NCBI GenBank assembly: GCA_937883885.1 | Contig: CAKZXL010000704.1 | Location: 1 to 12,959, forward strand | Length of the DNA: 12,959 nucleotides | DNA from: an uncultured Aquincola sp. | GTDB lineage: Bacteria; Pseudomonadota; Gammaproteobacteria; Burkholderiales; Burkholderiaceae | Direction of reading: 5' to 3' | Part shown: piece after piece, positions 1-5,446 of the stretch | Numbering within the stretch: the first letter of the stretch is position 1 | Layout of the letters: each line of letters begins with the position of its first letter | The notes under the pieces: generated by a model | Told to the model about the DNA's origin: nothing | What the model saw: only the letters and a program-made list of their open reading frames with translations | Databases searched by the model: none | Position numbers and translations under genes: made by a program

Positions 1-1204
1 AGCTGCGCGCCAGCGTGTGGGCTTCTTCGCGCTTTTGCGTGGACACGCCGACGAACACATGCGCCGTCTCGGCATCGGAGATGCGGTAGTTGAACTCGGT
101 GACGCTGCGCGGGCCGATCAGCTCGCAAAACCGCTTGAACGAGCCGCGCGCCTCGGGGATGGTGACGGCGAACACCGCCTCGCGTTCTTCACCCACCTCG
201 GCCCGCTCGGCCACGAAGCGCAGCCGGTCGAAGTTCATGTTGGCGCCGCAGGTGATGGCGACAAAGGTCTTGCCCTTGACCTTGTTCGTGTCCACGTACT
301 GCTTGATCGCGGCCACGCCCATCGCGCCCGAGGGCTCGAGGATGCTGCGGGTGTCCTGGAACACGTCCTTGATGGCGGCGCACACGGCGTCGGTGTCCAC
401 CACCACGTACTCGTCCACCAGCGCGCGGGCGATGCGGAAGGTTTCTTCGCCCACCAGCTTGACGGCCGTGCCGTCGGCGAACAGGCCCACGTCGTTCAGC
501 GCCACGCGCTTGCCGGCGCGCACCGAGCGCACCATCGCGTCGGAGTCGGTGGTCTGCACGCCGATCACGCGGATCTCGGGCCGCACCGCCTTGATGTACG
601 CGGCCACGCCCGAGATGAGCCCGCCGCCGCCGATGGCGACGAACACCGCGTCGATCGGGCCTTCATGCTGGCGCAGGATCTCCATCGCGATGGTGCCCTG
701 GCCGGCGATCACGTCCGGGTCGTCGAACGGGTGCACGAAGGTCAGGCCACGCTCGGCCTGCAGCTGCTTGGCATGCTCGGCCGCATCGGAGTAGCTGTCG
801 CCGAACAGCACCACGTCGCCGCCCAGCGCCTTGACGGCGTCCACCTTCACCCGCGGCGTGGTCACCGGCATCACGATCACGGCCTTGGCGCCCAGCCGCT
901 TGGCGCTCAGCGCCACGCCTTGGGCATGGTTGCCGGCAGAGGCGCAGATGACGCCGCGGCCCAGCTGCTCGGCCGACAGGTGGGCCATCTTGTTGTAGGC
1001 GCCGCGCAGCTTGAAGCTGAACACCGGCTGCTGGTCTTCGCGCTTGAGGAAGACCTGGTTGCCCACCCGCTTGGACAGGTTGCGGGCATGGTCGAGCGGT
1101 GACTCGATGGCCACGTCGTAGACGCGCGCCGTGAGAATCTTGCGCAGGTAGTCGGGGTGGGGGGTACTGCCGCGGGAGGATCGCTGGGGGCTGGCGCCTG
1201 CCAT
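1..1204 (-). CDS. ilvA: Threonine ammonia-lyase, biosynthetic (partial, C-terminus beyond the window)
   Basis: PLP enzyme that deaminates L-threonine to 2-oxobutanoate, the first committed step of isoleucine synthesis in the cytoplasm. The visible 401 codons read from an ATG at 1204-1202. The PLP lysine lies in SFKLRGAYNK (Lys65), the substrate/PLP loop is SAGNHAQG (about 89-96), and the phosphate-binding glycine run GGGGLISG is at about 192-199. From about residue 330 the protein enters the first ACT-like regulatory domain (FAVTIPEARGSFKRFCEL), so this is the isoleucine-regulated biosynthetic type, not the short catabolic TdcB type. The family is usually about 500 residues, so about 100 are missing off the left edge. 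The start has only a weak purine-rich stretch upstream (AGAAGAAAG). Its leader contains an intrinsic terminator about 40 bases before the start, described separately. Function is secure; regulation is inference. Confidence 0.96.
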   Translation of the reverse strand, partial: MAGASPQRSSRGSTPHPDYLRKILTARVYDVAIESPLDHARNLSKRVGNQVFLKREDQQPVFSFKLRGAYNKMAHLSAEQLGRGVICASAGNHAQGVALSAKRLGAKAVIVMPVTTPRVKVDAVKALGGDVVLFGDSYSDAAEHAKQLQAERGLTFVHPFDDPDVIAGQGTIAMEILRQHEGPIDAVFVAIGGGGLISGVAAYIKAVRPEIRVIGVQTTDSDAMVRSVRAGKRVALNDVGLFADGTAVKLVGEETFRIARALVDEYVVVDTDAVCAAIKDVFQDTRSILEPSGAMGVAAIKQYVDTNKVKGKTFVAITCGANMNFDRLRFVAERAEVGEEREAVFAVTIPEARGSFKRFCELIGPRSVTEFNYRISDAETAHVFVGVSTQKREEAHTLARS

Positions 1205-1224
1205 GGTGACGGTCGTCTTTCTTC

Positions 1225-1242
1225 TGATGCGGCGCCGCATCA
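1225..1242. repeat. 18-bp perfect palindrome in the ilvA leader
   Basis: TGATGCGGCGCCGCATCA is a perfect 18-base palindrome. It lies between the T-run of the upstream terminator (ending at 1244) and the ilvA start at 1204. It could be an operator for a dimeric regulator or a small hairpin in the ilvA transcript. I cannot assign a regulator. Confidence 0.6.
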
Positions 1243-1243
1243 T

Positions 1244-1276
1244 AAAGAAAAAGGCCCGAGGCTTGCGCCTCGGGCC
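1244..1276 (-). terminator. Intrinsic terminator between the sRNA/leader and ilvA
   Basis: On the minus strand GGCCCGAGGC (1276-1267), loop GCAA (1266-1263) and GCCTCGGGCC (1262-1253) form a perfect 10-bp GC-rich stem, followed directly by TTTTTCTTT (1252-1244). This is a classical Rho-independent terminator. No protein gene on this strand lies upstream within the intergenic region, so it must end a short untranslated transcript, a small RNA or an attenuated ilvA leader. On the plus strand the hairpin lacks a T-run. Confidence 0.93.
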
Positions 1277-1338
1277 GAATCCACCAATGGAGGAGGTGGA
1301 GGAGACAAACGGTCGATGCGCTGAGCAGCACACCACTG
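1244..1338 (-). ncRNA. Candidate small RNA with an anti-Shine-Dalgarno loop
   Basis: Predicted transcript of about 95 nt, from about 1338 (inferred from the promoter at 1373-1345) to the T-run at 1244. A small hairpin has stem UCCACC (1300-1295) and GGUGGA (1285-1280), with the nine-base loop UCCUCCAUU. That loop displays UCCUCC, complementary to Shine-Dalgarno sequences and like the 3' end of 16S rRNA. A second copy, CUCCUCC, sits just 5' (1304-1298). The terminator hairpin follows three bases later. Promoter, exposed C-rich loop and terminator in about 130 bases is the usual layout of a stand-alone bacterial sRNA. From memory, a betaproteobacterial toxic sRNA family with an anti-SD loop has been described, and this could belong to it; membership is unverified. 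The alternative is an ilvA leader attenuator. I see no convincing leader peptide with a run of Ile, Thr, Val or Leu codons ending before the hairpin. Confidence 0.62.
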
Positions 1339-1344
1339 GGGTTT

Positions 1345-1373
1345 ACTCTAGCAGCTAGGTTGCTGCGCCGCAA
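1345..1373 (-). promoter_or_regulatory. Sigma70-type promoter for the candidate sRNA / ilvA leader
   Basis: Minus-strand TTGCGG (1373-1368) and TAGAGT (1350-1345) are separated by exactly 17 bases, and TGC just before the -10 gives an extended -10 (TGCTAGAGT). The -35 matches the consensus at 3 of 6 positions and the -10 at 4 of 6. The spacer holds an inverted repeat, GCAGC-N6-GCTGC (1351-1366), that could be a repressor site. The start point would be near 1338. Confidence 0.5.
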
Positions 1374-1478
1374 TAACGGGGCGACGAAAATCTGCCCTTG
1401 GCCGCGTCCCGGCGTCGGTTCGCGTTGCAAAATTCCCATCACGTAGACACAAAAGCACCGTCACGGTGCAACACAGCG

Positions 1479-1901
1479 ATGGAATGCACGATCAACTGGG
1501 TGCCCGCCACGGGCATGGGCTTCGTCGCCGAGACCGGCAGCGGCCATCTGCTGAACATGGACGGCGCACCTGACGGCGGCGGCCGCAACCTGGCGCCGCG
1601 GCCGATGGAAACGCTGCTGGCCGGCGCGGGTGGCTGCACGGCCTACGACGTGGTGCTGATCCTCAAGCGTGGCCGCCACGACGTGACCGGCTGCGAGGTG
1701 AAGATGTCGGCCGAGCGCGCGCCGGTGGACCCCAAGGTGTTCACCCGCATCCAGCTTCATTTCAAGGTGAGCGGCCGCCACCTGCCCGAGGCGGCGGTGG
1801 CCCGGGCCATCGAGCTGTCGCACGAGAAGTACTGCTCGGCCACCATCATGCTGGCCAAGACGGCCGAGGTGACGACGAGCTTCGAGATCGTCAACGCCTG
1901 A
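1479..1901 (+). CDS. OsmC family protein, YhfA-like
   Basis: 140-residue OsmC/Ohr-fold protein closely resembling E. coli YhfA over its whole length. Shared blocks are GHLLNMDG, PMETLLAGAGGC, DVVLILKRGRHDV, CEVKMSAERA, FTRIQLHFKVSGR and LSHEKYCSATIML. OsmC/Ohr proteins are dimeric thiol peroxidases that use two cysteines; here the equivalents are Cys53 (AGGCTAYD) and Cys119 (EKYCSATI). Both are kept, so a redox role is plausible, but YhfA-type members have no firmly known substrate. I start at ATG 1479 because MECTINWV aligns with the family N-terminus; an in-frame extension back to 1398 would be low-quality sequence. The Shine-Dalgarno sequence is poor. The gene converges with coq7, and the two stops are about 36 bases apart across a hairpin. 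Confidence 0.9.
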   Translation: MECTINWVPATGMGFVAETGSGHLLNMDGAPDGGGRNLAPRPMETLLAGAGGCTAYDVVLILKRGRHDVTGCEVKMSAERAPVDPKVFTRIQLHFKVSGRHLPEAAVARAIELSHEKYCSATIMLAKTAEVTTSFEIVNA

Positions 1902-1937
1902 GCTTGCACCGGCGCGTCGCCGCGCCCGCTGCAAGCT
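1901..1937. terminator. Convergent hairpin between the OsmC-like gene and coq7
   Basis: AGCTTGCA (1901-1908) pairs with TGCAAGCT (1930-1937), and inside it GGCGCG (1911-1916), loop TCGC, pairs with CGCGCC (1921-1926). The structure fills the whole gap between the two stop codons. It has no clear T-run on either strand, so it is a terminator-like or transcript-protecting hairpin shared by both genes rather than a textbook intrinsic terminator. Confidence 0.55.
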
Positions 1938-2567
1938 TCAGATGCGGTGCGCGGTGAAGGTCATCACCTTGCTGGCCGCCCGCATCAGGCCGGTCACGGC
2001 ACGCGGCAGCGGCTGGGCGCCAGCTTCGTCGGCATGCTGGGCGTGGCGGGCTTCGTCGGTCTTCATCTGCGCGACGATGGCGCGTGAGCGCTCGTCCTGC
2101 GGCGGCAGCCGGTCGAGGTGGCTGTCCAGGTGCTGTTCCACCTGGCGTTCGGTTTCCGACAGGAAGCCGAGGCTCACCGCGTCGCTGGCGCGCCCGGCCA
2201 CCAGGCCGATGGCGAAGGCGCCGGCGTACCACAGCGGGTTGAGCAGGCTGGGCCGGTCGCCCAGTTCTTCCAGCCGCTGCGCGGTCCAGGCCAGGTGGTC
2301 CAGCTCTTCCCTGGCGGCCTGGTTCATCGCCTCGCGCAGCGCGGGGTCGCGGGCCGTGAGCGCCTGGGCCTGGTAGAGCGCCTGGGCACACACCTCGCCC
2401 ACGTGGTTGACCCGCATCAGCGCGCCGGAGAGGCGCCGCTCGTCGGGGGCCAGCTCCTGGCCGGCGGTCTCGGGCGCCGTGGGCAGCGGCCGCGCGGCCC
2501 GGGCGCCGCCGGACAGGGTGCGCAGGGCCGTATCGGCGGCATTCAGCAGGGCATCGACTTGGATCAT
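1938..2567 (-). CDS. coq7: 3-demethoxyubiquinol 3-hydroxylase, Coq7/CAT5 family
   Basis: 209-residue di-iron monooxygenase that hydroxylates the demethoxyubiquinol ring in the late aerobic steps of ubiquinone synthesis; it acts at the inner membrane. The ferritin-like ligand set is visible: Glu58 in NHVGEVCA, Glu88 and His91 in REELDHLAW, Glu140 in [11 protein letters not shown], and Glu172 and His175 in [10 protein letters not shown]. The hydrophobic stretch [13 protein letters not shown] (about 113-125) is the usual membrane-contacting helix. The start is ATG at 2567-2565, giving [18 protein letters not shown], the normal family N-terminus; a longer in-frame extension to 2675 has no family character. 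The Shine-Dalgarno sequence is weak. Enterobacteria use UbiF for this step, so Coq7 supports a betaproteobacterial or alphaproteobacterial origin. Confidence 0.95.
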   Translation of the reverse strand: MIQVDALLNAADTALRTLSGGARAARPLPTAPETAGQELAPDERRLSGALMRVNHVGEVCAQALYQAQALTARDPALREAMNQAAREELDHLAWTAQRLEELGDRPSLLNPLWYAGAFAIGLVAGRASDAVSLGFLSETERQVEQHLDSHLDRLPPQDERSRAIVAQMKTDEARHAQHADEAGAQPLPRAVTGLMRAASKVMTFTAHRI

Positions 2568-2616
2568 GGTGAGGGAAAGGATACCCAAACCCCGCCGGTG
2601 CACCCTGGAGGCAGGG

Positions 2617-2636
2617 TTGACGCTGCGTTGCGTCAA
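2617..2636. promoter_or_regulatory. Inverted repeat, possible operator
   Basis: TTGACGC-TGCGTT-GCGTCAA is a perfect 7-bp inverted repeat with a 6-base spacer, in the divergent region between coq7 and the first porin. TTGACG also matches a -35 box, but no good -10 lies 17 bases on. It could bind a dimeric regulator of either gene; which one is not visible. Confidence 0.35.
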
Positions 2637-2669
2637 GCCAACACAAGGGCGGTTTACGCGGTCAATTCT

Positions 2670-2698
2670 TTGCATCGCACCGGGTCGTCTGGTGCAAT
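2670..2698 (+). promoter_or_regulatory. Possible promoter of the first porin
   Basis: TTGCAT (2670-2675), a 17-base spacer and TGCAAT (2693-2698) are the best-spaced -35/-10 pair I could find upstream of the porin, matching consensus at 3 and 4 of 6 positions. Transcription would begin near 2705 and leave a leader of about 100 nt. A perfect ribosome-binding-like AAAGGAGG (2714-2721) sits in that leader but is not followed by a convincing reading frame. The pair is weak and unproven. Confidence 0.3.
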
Positions 2699-2805
2699 CC
2701 GCCCAGCTTCCGCAAAGGAGGTTGGCCTGCGCGGCAGTTCTGGTTCCTCGGAGTCGGGCAGAAGTCGTGAGCGGGACCTCTTGTTCAACCTAGGAGATCG
2801 ATGCA

Positions 2806-3825
2806 ATGAAAAAATCTCTGTTCGCTCTGGCCGTTCTGGGCGCCTTCTCGGGCGTGGCCGCTGCGCAGTCGTCCGTCACCCTGTTCGGTATCGTTGACGC
2901 TGCCGTCCGCTACACCGACAACAACGGCACCAAGCTGACCGAGCTGACCAACAGCGGTCTGGCTTCGAGCCGCCTCGGTTTCCGCGGCGTGGAAGACCTG
3001 GGCGGTGGCCTGAAGGCCGGCTTCTGGCTGGAATCGGCGATCAACAACGACGACGGCACCAGCAACGCTTCGCGTTTCTGGCATCGTCGTTCGACCATCA
3101 GCCTGATGGGCGACTTCGGTGAAGTGCGTCTGGGTCGTGACCTGGTCCCGACCTTCACGGGCTACGCCGACTTCGACGTGTTCGGCACCAACGGTGTCGG
3201 CGACGTGAGCAAGCTGCACACCGGTGTCGCCACCGCTGCCGCCGCTCAGCGTCCGGCTCTGGACACCCTGGTTCGTGCTGACAACATGGTCAGCTACTTC
3301 CTGCCCAGCAACCTGGGTGGCTTCTACGGTCAAGTGTCGGTCGCCGCTGGCGAAGGCACCGCTGGCAAGAAGTACATGGGTGGCCGTCTGGGCTACGCCG
3401 CTGGTCCCCTGAACGTCGGTGGCTTCTACGGCCAGACCGAGTCGACCAACGAAGACGACTTCAAGACCGGTGGCATCGCTGCCATGTACGACTTCGGCGC
3501 CTTCAAGCTGAACGGCATCGTGTCGGAAAACAAGTTCCGCTCGGCCAAGGAACGTCATTACACGTTCGGTGGCTCGGTGCCGGTCGGCGCTGGCCTGATC
3601 CGCGCTTCGTACACCAAGGTGCAAGGCAAGGGTTCGATCGACGGCAACGACGCCGACCAGTTCGCGCTGGGCTACGTCCACAACCTGTCGAAGCGCACCG
3701 CGCTGTACACCACGTACGCCATCATCAAGAACGACGGCGGCGCCTACTACACCGTGGGTGGCAAGGGCTCGGCGCTGGGCGACGATTCGTCCGGCTTCGA
3801 AGTCGGCGTCCGCCACTCGTTCTGA
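2806..3825 (+). CDS. Outer-membrane general porin, beta-proteobacterial OmpC/Omp32-like
   Basis: 339-residue precursor of a trimeric 16-strand beta-barrel porin that lets small hydrophilic solutes through the outer membrane. The signal peptide is residues 1-20 (MKKSLFALAVLGAFSGVAAA), cut before QSSVTLFG, the typical mature start. The barrel has the family motifs SRLGFRGVEDLGGGLKAGFWLE, FGEVRLGRD and LGYVHNLSKRTALYTTYA, and it ends RHSF with the C-terminal phenylalanine recognised by the BAM complex. AGGAG lies 9 bases before the ATG. Codons are visibly richer in GGT, CGT, GCT and CTG than in neighbouring genes, as expected for a very abundant protein. It is a single-gene unit with its own terminator. 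It is paralogous to the porin at 4040. Solute preference cannot be read from the sequence. Confidence 0.94.
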   Translation: MKKSLFALAVLGAFSGVAAAQSSVTLFGIVDAAVRYTDNNGTKLTELTNSGLASSRLGFRGVEDLGGGLKAGFWLESAINNDDGTSNASRFWHRRSTISLMGDFGEVRLGRDLVPTFTGYADFDVFGTNGVGDVSKLHTGVATAAAAQRPALDTLVRADNMVSYFLPSNLGGFYGQVSVAAGEGTAGKKYMGGRLGYAAGPLNVGGFYGQTESTNEDDFKTGGIAAMYDFGAFKLNGIVSENKFRSAKERHYTFGGSVPVGAGLIRASYTKVQGKGSIDGNDADQFALGYVHNLSKRTALYTTYAIIKNDGGAYYTVGGKGSALGDDSSGFEVGVRHSF

Positions 3826-3831
3826 TGCATC

Positions 3832-3847
3832 GCTGCCCTCGGGCAGC
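3832..3847 (+). repeat. Hairpin in the porin 3' untranslated region
   Basis: GCTGCC (3832-3837) and GGCAGC (3842-3847) form a 6-bp stem with loop CTCG, just after the porin stop and before the main terminator. It may protect the mRNA 3' end or add to termination. Confidence 0.5.
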
Positions 3848-3863
3848 TTGCTTCAGCAACACG

Positions 3864-3889
3864 AAAGCCGCCTTCGGGCGGCTTTTTTT
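3864..3889 (+). terminator. Intrinsic terminator of the first porin
   Basis: AAAGCCGCC (3864-3872), tetraloop TTCG and GGCGGCTTT (3877-3885) form a stable stem whose 3' side runs into a seven-T tract (3883-3889). This is a textbook Rho-independent terminator about 40 bases past the porin stop, so the second porin needs its own promoter. Confidence 0.95.
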
Positions 3890-3980
3890 CGTCCGTGAGT
3901 TGCGCAGGTGACAGGGTTGATAGGGGTTTTTTCCTGTGCAAGCGCTGCAACAAGGCGAATCTTGTGATTCACGTGCTGGC

Positions 3981-3986
3981 AATAAT
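3981..3986 (+). promoter_or_regulatory. Possible -10 box of the second porin
   Basis: AATAAT (3981-3986) matches the TATAAT consensus at 5 of 6 positions and lies 53 bases before the porin start. The sequence 16-18 bases upstream is a poor -35. A small inverted repeat, GAATC-TTGT-GATTC (3957-3970), followed by CACGTG (3970-3975), covers the -35 area and could bind an activator. This is the best candidate in the 150-base gap but is weak. Confidence 0.3.
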
Positions 3987-4039
3987 GGCCCCGCTGAGTC
4001 CATAGACAGGCGAAATCCACTCGCTGCACGGAGACCCCA

Positions 4040-5296
4040 ATGAAACTCAAGATTCTGGCTGCCGCAGCCTCCCTTTTTGCGATCACCGCCCAAGCGCAGT
4101 CCTCGGTCGAGATCTATGGCACCCTGGACATGGCGGTGGATACCACCGACCGTACCGCTGGCGTTTCCTCCGTGCTGCCCAGCCGTGTGGGCCGCCAGGA
4201 ACGCCTGGCGCCCAGCATGTCGTCGATCAGCGCCCTGGGTTTCCGCGGCACCGAAGACCTGGGCGGCGGACTGAAGGCGTCCTTCGTGCTGGAAATGCAG
4301 CCCACGCCCGACACGGGCACCCTGGGCAATGACGGCCGCACCTGGGGTCGCCAGGCTTATGTGTCGCTGACCACGCCTTACGGCGAAGTGCGCCTGGGCC
4401 GCCAATACGCCCCGTTCTTCTACGCCAAGGCTTTTTCCACGACGGAACGGCTGGCCGGCACCGACCTCTTCACCGGCCTGCTGACCATCAACCAGCTGCA
4501 GGTGCGCCAGGACAACCAGGTGAGCTACTGGGCCAAGCTGGGCCAGTTCACCGCCAGCGTGGCCGTGTCGCCGAACGCCGGCGTGAGCAAGTCGGGCGTG
4601 ACCGGCGCCGCCCGTGGCGTGACCGACGGCTCGCGCCAGATCCTGGGTGGCCAATCGGCCGGCGCCGAGGGCGCGGGCAAGACCTGGGGCGCGTTCGTGA
4701 ACTGGGCGCAGAACCCGGTGCCGCTGGGCGAGGGCGCCAGTGTCTCGGCCGCGTATCACAAGAACCGCTTCGACGTGCCGCTGTACCTGGGCGCCACGCC
4801 GCTGGCCGTGCTGGGCGACTACACGAGCTACGTGGTGTCGGGCCGCTACATCGCCGCCGGCGGCTGGGCCGTGGCTGCGGCCTACGGCGAAGGTTCGTAC
4901 GACGTGAAGTCGTCGCCCATCGCCGCGATGCGCAACGGCGTGGACATCCGCTCCTTCGCGGTGGGTGCCCGCTACCTGATCGGCAGCAACCTGCAGATCG
5001 GCGCGATGTACGGCATCCAGGAGTTCAAGAACTTCACCGAAGGCAAGGACAAGGCCCTGGTGATCGGCGCCGACTACCTGCTGAGCAAGCGCACTGCGCT
5101 GTACACCCGCCTGGGCTGGCTGAAGGACGACGAAGGCAGCTCCATCCTGGTGGGCCCGGGTGCCCGCCTGAACGGCGGTCCGGAGCCTTTCCTGGTGGCC
5201 ACCGGCCTGCGTGAAGTGCCGGTGTGGAACGGCGTGGGCGTGAACCCCGGCGGCAAGTCCACCACCTTCGGTGTGGGCATCCGCCACACGTTCTGA
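4040..5296 (+). CDS. Outer-membrane porin, second paralog
   Basis: 418-residue precursor of the same porin family as the gene at 2806. The signal peptide is residues 1-19 (MKLKILAAAASLFAITAQA), cut before QSSVEIYGTLDMAVD. Family blocks include ALGFRGTEDLGGGLKASFVLE, YGEVRLGRQYAPFFY and YLLSKRTALYTRLGW, with the C-terminal RHTF. It is about 80 residues longer than the first porin; much of the extra length lies in the middle (around residues 175-235) and near the C-terminus (about 370-400), which suggests longer external loops. GGAGA lies before the ATG. Codon use is the ordinary GC-rich kind, unlike the optimised first porin, so expression is probably lower or conditional. An adjacent promoter region and two downstream hairpins suggest a separate transcript. 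Substrate is unknown. Confidence 0.92.
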   Translation: MKLKILAAAASLFAITAQAQSSVEIYGTLDMAVDTTDRTAGVSSVLPSRVGRQERLAPSMSSISALGFRGTEDLGGGLKASFVLEMQPTPDTGTLGNDGRTWGRQAYVSLTTPYGEVRLGRQYAPFFYAKAFSTTERLAGTDLFTGLLTINQLQVRQDNQVSYWAKLGQFTASVAVSPNAGVSKSGVTGAARGVTDGSRQILGGQSAGAEGAGKTWGAFVNWAQNPVPLGEGASVSAAYHKNRFDVPLYLGATPLAVLGDYTSYVVSGRYIAAGGWAVAAAYGEGSYDVKSSPIAAMRNGVDIRSFAVGARYLIGSNLQIGAMYGIQEFKNFTEGKDKALVIGADYLLSKRTALYTRLGWLKDDEGSSILVGPGARLNGGPEPFLVATGLREVPVWNGVGVNPGGKSTTFGVGIRHTF

Positions 5297-5308
5297 TGGT
5301 TTGACGAC

Positions 5309-5328
5309 CTGGCGGCGCGGTCCGCCAG
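5309..5328 (+). repeat. First hairpin after the second porin
   Basis: CTGGCGG (5309-5315) and CCGCCAG (5322-5328) form a 7-bp stem with loop CGCGGT, 12 bases past the porin stop. It stands in tandem with the terminator hairpin that follows. Confidence 0.6.
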
Positions 5329-5336
5329 CCACCCTG

Positions 5337-5368
5337 CGATACCGGCCTTGCGCCGGTATCGTCGTTTT
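5337..5368 (+). terminator. Intrinsic terminator of the second porin
   Basis: CGATACCGGC (5337-5346), loop CTTGC and GCCGGTATCG (5352-5361) form a perfect 10-bp stem, followed by TCGTTTT (5362-5368). The T-run is short, but the structure is clear and lies 40 bases past the stop. It separates the porin from the ABC importer operon. Confidence 0.8.
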
Positions 5369-5430
5369 CAGCTACGGACTTACCCGCCTTGGCGGGCGGC
5401 ACGCCTTTTGCGGATGATCCGGGCTTTTCC

Positions 5431-5438
5431 AGGAGGAG
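5431..5438 (+). promoter_or_regulatory. Strong ribosome-binding site fixing a GTG start
   Basis: AGGAGGAG is the best Shine-Dalgarno sequence in the importer operon. It ends 8 bases before GTG 5447, which is followed at once by a second in-frame GTG (5450). It decides the start over an in-frame ATG at 5414, which lies upstream of it and has no ribosome-binding site. The segment GGAGGAG is an exact complement of the CUCCUCC element in the candidate sRNA at 1298-1304. Confidence 0.8.
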
Positions 5439-5446
5439 TACCCACG

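Noticed and set aside
1253..1345. Possible leader peptide on the minus strand with LLHLLHWWI in one frame.
   Set aside because: The Leu and Trp codons look suggestive, but that frame has no stop before the terminator, no clear ribosome site or start, and Leu/Trp runs make little sense for threonine deaminase control.
663..1442. Long minus-strand open frame beginning MMGILQREPTPG, crossing the intergenic region and the start of ilvA.
   Set aside because: It runs out of frame through the terminator and the conserved ilvA sequence, has no family features, and its long openness is explained by high GC.
5348..5446. Upstream extension of binding protein 1 to earlier in-frame starts, including ATG 5414.
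   Set aside because: It would overlap the porin terminator and the strong Shine-Dalgarno sequence at 5431-5438, and it would bury the signal peptide behind an arginine-rich segment.
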